A stretch of DNA of 29,232 bases from CAZMGB01 sp964565775. Lineage in GTDB: Bacteria > Chloroflexota > Dehalococcoidia > DSTF01 > JALHUB01. Below the pieces are notes generated by a model. It searched no databases and was not told the DNA's origin. It worked only from the letters and a program-made list of their open reading frames with translations. The first letter of the stretch is position 1, and each line of letters starts with the position of its first letter. A program made the translations under genes and the position numbers. Of the stretch, positions 23,110 to 29,232 are shown piece after piece. Location: assembly GCA_964565775.1 (NCBI GenBank), contig CAZMGB010000026.1, positions 1 to 29,232 on the forward strand, given 5' to 3'.

Positions 23110-23509
23110 CGTGCCCTAGCAGGGCCAAGTGTACAGCAAAGTCCGGCCCTCGGACGTGAATGCTGATCCCTCTCCAACTCGTTCCGCCGCCGGCCGAGCC
23201 TGTGGCGGCGGGACGGAGAGGGCGCCCGTGCGGTGGCGATGCAGAACGGCGTCGCCGGAGCGCTGGCTGCGCCGATACTCGGCCGCGGCTACCGGATCAT
23301 CCAAAGCATTCCTCTGGCCCCCGTGCCCCTGAGTGCTGCCAGTCGAGACCATCTTACCTAAACCTGTCGCTCGGCGCACGAAGGCCCACGTCGGAGCGTT
23401 CGCCGGGGACTCTCGCTGGTCGCCGGAGGATGTGCCTCTGGTGGCGGGAGAAGAGGCGGGGGACAAGCTTTTCAATCGCGGGCGTGGAAGTGGACGTGGC
23501 GACTGGCTC
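23110..23509. other. 400-bp intergenic region between PBP and permease genes
   Basis: Both flanking genes are on the minus strand, so this is the leader region of the permease. A 119-codon minus-strand frame (23116-23475) has unlikely composition and no family signature. I looked for the conserved blocks of the ydaO-type c-di-AMP riboswitch that often precedes kimA and did not find them. No clear terminator or promoter could be assigned by eye. Confidence 0.4.
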
Positions 23510-26200
23510 TCACGGTGCCTGCGGCCCCGCTGCCCCTTCGGAGGCGGTCTCGGGCGTGGGGGTGGGCGCGGCGGGTACGCCGACAGCGACCGTCACGGTG
23601 TCTGTCACCTCGCCCTGCTTCTCGTCCTCGACGACGAGTCGGATGCTATAGACGTCCGGCTCCAGCGAGTCCGTGTCGAAGAAGCCGAGGTTGCCCTGCT
23701 TCATGGGCGTCGTGGACTCGGCGATGGTGCTCCACGTCCGAGGGTCCTCGCCTCTCCCGAACTCCAGCCTGTATGACTGGAAGGCATCGGTGTCGGCTCG
23801 ACCCCAGACCGCCACGCTTCCGCTGACCTGCGTGCCGGATATGGGCCTGATGATGGAGACGGTGCGCACGGGCGCCGTCTCGCCGGTGAGGGGGCTCTTC
23901 TCCTCAGGGGCGAGCTCGACACCCAGGTCCTTGGCCCACTCCTCCGCCTGCTCGCGAGTGAAGTCGGCCAGATCAGGCGGTAGCACCAGGAAGACCTTCT
24001 CCTCGACGTACGCGGGCGGCGTCAGCTCGGTGGCCAGCAGCCCGTTGCGACTGTCTATCTTGATGGGCTGCCACCAGTCGTCCGCCTCCTGGGGCAGCGT
24101 TCCTTCGGCGAACAGGTCTATTGTGGTCTTCTGGCAGTACTTGGTCGGCAGCTTGCCGGAGGGGACGCAGACGGTGGCAGTAACCACGCCCGGCGGCCGC
24201 TCGAAGCTGCGATCCGGCTTGCCCTCGAGAGCGGCCACCATGAAATCGCGCAGAGCGTGCCAGGAGATGGAGGTGCTGAGAATGTTGTACATCGGTTCGT
24301 TGTCAGCGTTGCCGGCCCAGACGCCGGCCACCAGGTCGGGTGTATAGCCGAGCGCCCACGTATCGCCGATGGCGTGGCTGCCCTCGTAGGGCTCGCTGGT
24401 GCCGGTCTTCACGGCGGCCGTGTGCCCGGGGATGCTCAGGCCGCCGCAGCCGAACGTGGCGCACTGGGCCTGCGGGTCTGCCAGAATGTCGGTGACGAGG
24501 TACGTATCCGCCGCCGGGACGATCTGCGTCTCCACCCGCTCGGGCTCGTAGAGCACGTTCCCCTTGGAATCCTCGATCTTCAGGATGGCGATGGGGTCCA
24601 TCTCCTGGAAGCCTTCGGGCAGGTCCTGAAGCGTCGGTATCCCTCTCATCACGCCGTTGGCGGCGAAGATGCTGTAGCCGTAGACCATGTCCAGCACCGT
24701 CACGTCGACGCCGCCGATCGTGATCGAGGGGCCGTAGCTGCCGGTGAGTGTGCTTATGCCCATCTTGCGGGCGAGGCGCACGATGTTGTCGACGCCGGTG
24801 GCCAGGGCGACCTTGAAGGCCGGCACGTTGAGCGAGTTGCCCAGGGCGCTGCGGAGCGTGATGGGGCCCTTGAAGTCGCCGGCGGGATTGCGTGGCGTGA
24901 AGACGGAGCCGTCGGCTTGAGTGTAGCTAATCGGCGTGTCGAGGATCATGGTGCCGGGCCCCCAGCCGTTTTCCATGAAGGCGGTGAGGTAGGTGAAAGG
25001 CTTGAAGGCGGAGCCCGGCGAGTTGGGGGCAAGGGCCATGTTATTGCGCCCCTGGATATCGTCGCGGAAGTAGTCGCGGCTGCCCACCATCACCAGGATC
25101 TCGGCCGTGTTGGGGTCAATGGCGACGAAGGCGCCGTTGTGGCCGTTGGAGGTCTCCTCGTATTCGCTTATCCACTGGTCCAGGGCGGCCTGGGCCTTCT
25201 CCTGGAGGTCCAGGTCCAGGGTGGTCGTGACCTTGAGGCCGCCGCGATAGAGGGTATCGTTGCCTACCAGCTTTTCGAGCAGGGGCTCGATATAGGTCAG
25301 GACCCAGTGGGGAGCCTCGATAGGGAAGCGCTGGGGCACAAGCTCTATGGGCGTGACCGCTGCATAGTACGCCTCCTCGGGCGTGATCTTGTCGTGCTTG
25401 ACCATCAGCCTCAGCACCTGGTTGCGTCGCTTCAGCGCTCCCTCCGGGTTGATCACGGGGTCGTAGTTGGCGGGCGACGCAGGAATGCCCGCGAGGAGGG
25501 CCGCCTCAGCCAGGGTCAGGTCCTTCGCCGGCTTCCCGAAGTAGCCCTGGGAGGCCGCCTCCACGCCGTTATAGAGGCCGCCGTATGATATCTGGTTCAG
25601 ATACCATTCCAAGATCTGGTCCTTGGAGTAGCGACGGGTCAGCTCCAGGGCGTAGACGGTCTCTTTGATCTTGCGGGGAATAGACCGCTCCTGGCGCTCC
25701 TCCGGCGAGATGTAGACGTTCTTTACGAGCTGCTGGGTGATGGAGCTGCCGCCGCTGCCTTTGAGAAACCCCAGCTCGCCCGGGAAGAAGTTCTCGTAGG
25801 CGGCGCGGACAAGGCCGCGGATGTTCACGCCGGGGTTCGAGTAGAAGTCAGCGTCCTCGGTGGAGATAGTCGCGTCGATCAGCCAGTGGGACACATCGGA
25901 GAGGGGAATGGGGTCCCGCAACCCGGCAAGGTCGTCGACGAACTGGTAGAGGAGGCGGCCGTTACGGTCGTAGATCCTCGCCCCGCCGGAAGGCTGTTGG
26001 GCGATAATCTCCTCGGGCGGCACGAGGTCGCCTGCGTAGTGCTGGTAGAAGCCGTAGCCAACAGCGGCGGTGACCGCCATCCCAGCTACGGCGATGGCGC
26101 CGAGGAGCACCAGCGCCTTGAGCCAGCCCGGCAGGCCGTTGCCGTTCCCGCCGTTGCGATGGTTGAGGCGCCGGCGGCGGATCCGATGCGCCGTGCTCAC
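23510..26200 (-). CDS. bifunctional class A penicillin-binding protein (transglycosylase/transpeptidase)
   Basis: 896 residues from GTG with AAGGGGG 6 nt upstream. A basic cytoplasmic tail and one TM (about 27-50) lead into a GT51 glycosyltransferase domain with catalytic Glu115 (TISTEDADFY) and motifs GGSSITQQLVKN, RKIKE and LAEAALLAGIPASP. A transpeptidase domain follows, with nucleophile Ser397 and Lys400 (SPGSAFKPF), the SxN motif (GNSLNVPAF) and KTGTS (AVKTGTSEP). It polymerises and crosslinks peptidoglycan outside the membrane. After about residue 770 comes an additional beta-sandwich domain (RTVSIIRPISGTQVSGSVAVWGRA to DTVTVAV) and a Pro/Thr/Ala-rich tail. The extra domain may bind the wall or a partner. 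Confidence 0.95.
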   Translation of the reverse strand: MSTAHRIRRRRLNHRNGGNGNGLPGWLKALVLLGAIAVAGMAVTAAVGYGFYQHYAGDLVPPEEIIAQQPSGGARIYDRNGRLLYQFVDDLAGLRDPIPLSDVSHWLIDATISTEDADFYSNPGVNIRGLVRAAYENFFPGELGFLKGSGGSSITQQLVKNVYISPEERQERSIPRKIKETVYALELTRRYSKDQILEWYLNQISYGGLYNGVEAASQGYFGKPAKDLTLAEAALLAGIPASPANYDPVINPEGALKRRNQVLRLMVKHDKITPEEAYYAAVTPIELVPQRFPIEAPHWVLTYIEPLLEKLVGNDTLYRGGLKVTTTLDLDLQEKAQAALDQWISEYEETSNGHNGAFVAIDPNTAEILVMVGSRDYFRDDIQGRNNMALAPNSPGSAFKPFTYLTAFMENGWGPGTMILDTPISYTQADGSVFTPRNPAGDFKGPITLRSALGNSLNVPAFKVALATGVDNIVRLARKMGISTLTGSYGPSITIGGVDVTVLDMVYGYSIFAANGVMRGIPTLQDLPEGFQEMDPIAILKIEDSKGNVLYEPERVETQIVPAADTYLVTDILADPQAQCATFGCGGLSIPGHTAAVKTGTSEPYEGSHAIGDTWALGYTPDLVAGVWAGNADNEPMYNILSTSISWHALRDFMVAALEGKPDRSFERPPGVVTATVCVPSGKLPTKYCQKTTIDLFAEGTLPQEADDWWQPIKIDSRNGLLATELTPPAYVEEKVFLVLPPDLADFTREQAEEWAKDLGVELAPEEKSPLTGETAPVRTVSIIRPISGTQVSGSVAVWGRADTDAFQSYRLEFGRGEDPRTWSTIAESTTPMKQGNLGFFDTDSLEPDVYSIRLVVEDEKQGEVTDTVTVAVGVPAAPTPTPETASEGAAGPQAP

Positions 26201-26620
26201 CGGCCGTCCCCCTTGCTACCGGCTCGCCGGCCGGCGTCGAGAGCAGGGGCTTCGCAGCAACGAATCAGGCCCAACCGCCACGTCCGGCCCGACCGCCCGA
26301 CCTCGCTAGGCCGGCCCAGGGCCGCTGTGCGCTCGGGAGCTAGGATCATCTACCCATCCGTCCCCGCCGACTCCTGATCGTAACAGACAGCAGACGGTGA
26401 TTCAACGCGGCGAGGCCTCTGGCGGCATCGCGGAGGGGGCGCAGCCGGGGCTCCGCTCGGGCTCGTATAAGCCTTATTCGCAATTGTGTGGCTTGGCCCT
26501 TGCCCTCGCCTGCCTATCGCTTCTAGAGTTCGGATTCATGCGTTGCTGTCCGTCATCGTGCTTCAAGCGCAGGCTCTAGCGACCAACTCTCGGGTTTGTG
26601 TACGGCGGGCTGCACGAAGT
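26201..26620. other. intergenic region, no gene recognised
   Basis: This is the upstream region of the penicillin-binding protein (minus strand) and of the HicBA module (plus strand). A 60-codon frame near 26397-26579 shows no signature. Base composition drifts towards more AT from about 26460 onward, into the HicBA control region. Confidence 0.4.
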
Positions 26621-26630
26621 GTGTATACAC
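26621..26630. promoter_or_regulatory. palindrome GTGTATACAC abutting the -35 box
   Basis: Perfect 10-bp palindrome directly before TTGACA of the hicBA promoter. Candidate operator half of an autoregulatory circuit. Confidence 0.45.
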
Positions 26631-26659
26631 TTGACATTGTTGTAGCGGATTGATACGCT
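26631..26659 (+). promoter_or_regulatory. promoter of the HicBA module
   Basis: A perfect -35 box TTGACA (26631-26636) is followed after 17 bp by TACGCT (26654-26659), which carries a TGn extension just upstream. It is framed by two perfect palindromes. Transcription would start about 165 nt before hicB. Confidence 0.6.
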
Positions 26660-26663
26660 CTTA

Positions 26664-26681
26664 TTGGAAGATATCTTCCAA
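26664..26681. promoter_or_regulatory. 18-bp perfect palindromic operator candidate
   Basis: TTGGAAGATATCTTCCAA is fully self-complementary and lies 5-22 bp downstream of the -10 box, over the expected transcription start. This is a classic position for a repressor. In HicBA systems the antitoxin commonly represses its own promoter. Confidence 0.6.
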
Positions 26682-26832
26682 ATATGATACTGTAGCACAG
26701 CGCTCGCCGCAGTCTGTTGCCCTGCCGATAGTCTTGGTAGAAGGACGTGGAACACATCCCCGTCGTCCCAAGAACACAGATTGGCGGGGCTTCCTTTCCT
26801 TGGATATCTTGACAGGCAACAAGGAGACGACC

Positions 26833-27207
26833 GTGCCGACCAAGATAATGGGATATGTTGTTCTGACCCTCCAGTTCGAGCGTGAGGGCAACAAGTGGGT
26901 AGGTACCTGTCTTGAGCTTGGTACTAGTACCTTCCACAGGACACTCAGGCGATGTGAAGAAGAACTGAGAGAGCTCGTGACCGAGCACTTGAACGCTCTG
27001 GAAGAGGCAGGAGAGCGCGAGAGATTCTTCCAGAAATGGGGTATTAAGTTCCATCGCCAGAAGACAACTCCCCATGAAATCACCATCAGGGGTTCGGGAG
27101 AGTATTGGGACCAGCTCTTCAAGCGTGCAGCAGCCGTACGTGGTCCCTTCTTCCAGCCAGCACGTTTCCCCGTTAGGACACCAGAGCGCCAACTCGCCGG
27201 TGTCTAA
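26833..27207 (+). CDS. hicB: HicB-like antitoxin
   Basis: 124 residues from GTG with AAGGAG 6 nt upstream. An ATG 15 nt further is an alternative. The N-terminal part fits the HicB partial RNase H fold: a strand (YVVLTLQFEREGNKWVGTCLEL), a turn and a helix (TLRRCEEELRELVTEHLNALEEAGE). The C-terminal half (FFQKWGIKFHRQKTTPHEI onward) has no obvious ribbon-helix-helix or helix-turn-helix. Whether it binds DNA directly is therefore open. The stop codon is immediately followed by the ATG of hicA. The order antitoxin-toxin is the less common arrangement but is well known. Confidence 0.65.
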   Translation: MPTKIMGYVVLTLQFEREGNKWVGTCLELGTSTFHRTLRRCEEELRELVTEHLNALEEAGERERFFQKWGIKFHRQKTTPHEITIRGSGEYWDQLFKRAAAVRGPFFQPARFPVRTPERQLAGV

Positions 27208-27459
27208 ATGCCACAGACCCCCCCAGTCACTGGCAAGCAAGTCATCAAGTTGCTAATCGCCGACGGTTGGGAGGTCGTTAGACAAGCCAAGCACGGGCTC
27301 TCGCTCCGGAAAGCGTTCCCGAACGCCACGAGAATTGCGGTCGTCCCGAACAAGAAGGCCGTTCTCCCCGCTGGTACCCTTGGCGCCATCCTCGGCCCGA
27401 AGCAAACAGCCCTCGGTAAGCGCGGCCTGCGACGCCTGGTAGACCAACACGGCCTCTAG
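27208..27459 (+). CDS. hicA: HicA-like mRNA interferase toxin
   Basis: 83 residues. Starts directly at the hicB stop (TAA ATG), so the two are translationally coupled. The dsRNA-binding-like HicA fold shows as TGKQVIKLLIADGWEVVRQAKHGLSLRK with the conserved GW and His29 at the catalytic position. A strand TRIAVVPNKKAVLPAGTLGAIL and a final helix follow. HicA cleaves mRNA when free of HicB. The C-terminus is slightly longer than usual (GKRGLRRLVDQHGL). Confidence 0.78.
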   Translation: MPQTPPVTGKQVIKLLIADGWEVVRQAKHGLSLRKAFPNATRIAVVPNKKAVLPAGTLGAILGPKQTALGKRGLRRLVDQHGL

Positions 27460-27547
27460 CTGCGACACTGTCCCCACCGCAACGGCGTCGGTACTCCCGT
27501 GTCTCCCAATTATGAATAAGGCTCGTGTGTACGCTCAACTCGGCGAG

Positions 27548-27556
27548 TGCTATAAT
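27548..27556 (+). promoter_or_regulatory. extended -10 promoter of gatCA
   Basis: TGCTATAAT is a perfect extended -10 element. The -35 region 17 bp upstream (TGTACG) is poor, as often with extended -10 promoters. The start point would be near 27563, so translation must begin downstream of this, which rules out the longer gatC frame starting at 27512. Confidence 0.65.
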
Positions 27557-27586
27557 TCGGCCAAATCGCATTCGGGGGCGGCGCTC

Positions 27587-27874
27587 TTGGGTCTCACACG
27601 CGAACAAGTCCTCCACATTGCCCGCCTGGCCCGGGTTGGCATGAGCGAGGAAGAAGTACCCAAGTTCCAGGAACAGCTCTCCGAGATCCTCGAACACTTC
27701 GACGAGCTGCAACAGCTCGATACCGAATCCGTGCCGCCCACCTCTCACACCCTCGATCTGGAGAACGTGACCAGCTCCGACAGCGAACGAGATTCTTTCC
27801 CCCAGGAGGACGTGCTGGCGAACGCGCCTCTCCGAGAGGAAGGGTTCTTCCGCGTGCGGGCCGTCCTGGAGTAA
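27587..27874 (+). CDS. gatC: aspartyl/glutamyl-tRNA(Asn/Gln) amidotransferase subunit C
   Basis: 95 residues from TTG (MGLTREQVLHIARLARVGMSEEE). The start is set by the promoter just upstream and by alignment with typical GatC N-termini. A GGGGGCGG tract serves as a ribosome binding site. The conserved middle (LSEILEHFDELQQLDTESVPPTSH) and C-terminal segment (DVLANAPLREEGFFRVRAVLE) are typical. GatC stabilises and connects GatA and GatB, which convert Glu-tRNA(Gln) and/or Asp-tRNA(Asn) into the amidated forms. It is followed after 62 bp by gatA. Confidence 0.93.
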   Translation: MGLTREQVLHIARLARVGMSEEEVPKFQEQLSEILEHFDELQQLDTESVPPTSHTLDLENVTSSDSERDSFPQEDVLANAPLREEGFFRVRAVLE

Positions 27875-27936
27875 GCGTCCGGCACGGCGAGTGGGCGTCG
27901 GGCCCTGTCTTCCATTTCGCCGCGAGGAGGCGACCG

Positions 27937-29232
27937 CTGGAACTTGAGTATCTGACCCTACATGAGGCGAGCGACCTCCTGGCGCGTCGCGAGGTGACGT
28001 CGCAGCAGCTCACGGAGGCGGTGCTCCGGCGCGTCCGGGAGGTGGAGGACCGCGTCCACGCCTATGTGACAGTCACCGAGGAGCTCGCCCTCCAGCAGGC
28101 GCGCGAGGCGGATGAGCGTATCGCTGGAGGGGACGCGGCCGGCCCCTTGACCGGCATCCCGGTGGCGATCAAGGACGTGCTCTGCACCAGCGGTGTGCTT
28201 ACCACCTGCTCGTCGCGCATCCTCGAGAACTTCGTGCCTCCGTACGACGCCCACGTGGTAGAGCGGCTGCGGTCAGCGGGCGCGGTGATGGTGGGCAAGA
28301 CCAACATGGATGAGTTCGCCATGGGCTCATCGACGGAGAACTCGGCCTTCTTTCCCACCCGCAACCCTTGGGACCTGTCGCGCGTCCCGGGGGGCTCCTC
28401 CGGCGGCTCGGCGGCGGCGGTGGCGGCGGGCGAGGCGCTCTTCGCCCTCGGCTCCGACACCGGCGGCAGCATCCGCCAGCCGGCCGGCCTTTGCGGGGTG
28501 GTCGGCATGAAGCCCACCTACGGTCGCGTGAGCCGCTTCGGGCTGGTCGCCTTCGCGAGCTCTCTGGATCAGATCGGGCCTTTGTGCTGGGACGTGCGCG
28601 ATTGCGCCCTCATCCTGAACGTCATCGCCGGGCACGACCCGCGCGACTCCACGTCGGCGCCCCTGGACGTGCCCGACTTCACCGAGTCCCTCACGGAGAA
28701 CCTGGAAGGCGTCCGCATCGGAGTGCCCAGGGAGTACTTTCCGGAGGAGATGGATGCGGACGTCCGCGGCGCCGTGGCCGAGGCCATCGACACTATGGCC
28801 TCCCTGGGCGCCGAGGTGGACTGGGACGTGTCGCTCCCCAGCACCCCCTATGCCCTGGCCGTGTACTACATCATCGCTCCCAGTGAGGCGTCGGCGAACC
28901 TGGCGCGCTACGACGGCGTCAAGTACGGCTTCTCGTTTCGGGAAGGCGAGAGCATGTGGGAGAACATGGAGAGGACGCGCCAGGACGGCTTTGGCGAGGA
29001 GGTGAAGCGGCGCATCATGCTCGGCACCTACGCCCTCTCCGCCGGCTACTACGATGCCTGGTATGTGAAGGCGCAGAGGGTGCGCACCCTGATCCGGCGG
29101 GAGTTCGAGGCCGCCTTCCAGAGGTTCGATGCCCTGATCACCCCCACCTCCCCCACCGTGCCCGTCAAGTTCGGGGAGCAGGGCGCAGCCCCCCTCCAGC
29201 TGTACCTGGGCGATGTCTGCCCCCTGCCCATA
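27937..29232 (+). CDS. gatA: aspartyl/glutamyl-tRNA amidotransferase subunit A (3' end outside window), CTG start
   Basis: 432 codons are in the window with no stop, so the gene continues beyond the edge. The amidase-signature enzyme supplies ammonia from glutamine for tRNA amidation. If the CTG at 27937 is residue 1, the catalytic triad falls at Lys79 (PVAIKDV), Ser154 (PGGSSGGS) and Ser178 (SDTGGSIRQPA), the same numbers as in Staphylococcus aureus GatA. GAGGAGG lies 6 nt before that CTG. No ATG, GTG or TTG is in frame between the gatC end and the CTG, and the next candidate, a GTG at 27994, would remove 19 conserved residues (LEYLTLHEASDLLARRE). Confidence 0.95.
   Translation, partial: MELEYLTLHEASDLLARREVTSQQLTEAVLRRVREVEDRVHAYVTVTEELALQQAREADERIAGGDAAGPLTGIPVAIKDVLCTSGVLTTCSSRILENFVPPYDAHVVERLRSAGAVMVGKTNMDEFAMGSSTENSAFFPTRNPWDLSRVPGGSSGGSAAAVAAGEALFALGSDTGGSIRQPAGLCGVVGMKPTYGRVSRFGLVAFASSLDQIGPLCWDVRDCALILNVIAGHDPRDSTSAPLDVPDFTESLTENLEGVRIGVPREYFPEEMDADVRGAVAEAIDTMASLGAEVDWDVSLPSTPYALAVYYIIAPSEASANLARYDGVKYGFSFREGESMWENMERTRQDGFGEEVKRRIMLGTYALSAGYYDAWYVKAQRVRTLIRREFEAAFQRFDALITPTSPTVPVKFGEQGAAPLQLYLGDVCPLPI

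Noticed and set aside
23116..23475. 119-codon minus-strand frame between PBP and permease
   Set aside because: Ser/Arg/Ala-rich shadow-like composition and no homology signature. More likely an untranslated leader.
24257..25588. 443-codon plus-strand frame antisense to the PBP gene
   Set aside because: It lies entirely over catalytic PBP coding sequence. Long antisense frames are expected at this GC content.
26563..27240. 225-codon minus-strand frame antisense to hicB
   Set aside because: No RBS or family signature. hicB on the plus strand has an RBS, a promoter, HicB similarity and direct coupling to hicA.

Overview
The window is 29.2 kb of GC-rich bacterial chromosome. The best guess is a deep-branching, peptidoglycan-containing bacterium of Chloroflexota/Dehalococcoidia type. 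This rests on gene flavour only: an ArsA ATPase fused to an HSP20-like domain, a DUF3604 PHP hydrolase, an SCP-x thiolase with a DUF35 partner, a TPR/class III cyclase protein, and a class A penicillin-binding protein with an extra C-terminal domain. There is no rRNA or other marker to settle the taxonomy.

Layout. Positions 1-2527 hold the 3' part of a TPR/class III cyclase-like regulator (+). 2582-4063 is a secreted, membrane-anchored protein of unknown function (-). 4366-4828 is a small gene graveyard with an integrase fragment, a transposase tail and a histidine-kinase tail. 4850-6838 is a GAF-PAS histidine kinase (-) whose apparent 5' end overlaps a universal-stress-protein remnant on the opposite strand. 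7171-10794 is a large exported penicillin-acylase-family hydrolase with Ca-binding repeats and an LPATG-type C-terminus. 11151-12722 is a DUF3604/PHP hydrolase. 13070-14755 is a translationally coupled thiolase/DUF35 pair. 14797-15137 holds a dead transposase start, a dispersed repeat and tRNA-Gly(CCC). 15184-16261 is a complete IS481-like element with terminal inverted repeats, inserted just upstream of the tRNA promoter.

16304-17799 is a two-gene membrane protein unit (RDD protein plus a four-TM protein, -). It diverges from a membrane-tethered HExxH metallopeptidase (17971-19245, +). 19250-20687 is an ArsA-HSP20 ATPase followed by a 73-residue protein (-). 20816-20922 is a compact three-hairpin repeat. 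20992-23109 is a KimA-like APC permease and 23510-26200 a bifunctional penicillin-binding protein (both -). 26621-27459 is a HicBA toxin-antitoxin module with palindromic operator candidates. 27587-29232 is gatC followed by gatA, which runs off the end. gatA appears to start at CTG.

The genes do not form one pathway. Themes are the cell envelope (acylase, PBP, membrane proteins, permease), signalling (cyclase, kinase) and housekeeping (tRNA-Gly, GatCA), interrupted by mobile-element debris at 4.4-4.8, 6.9, 14.8-16.3 and 20.8 kb. I found no convincing complete new defence or biosynthetic system. The most useful observations are non-canonical or lost start codons, mosaic remnants, a dispersed 30-bp repeat and the HicBA control region.
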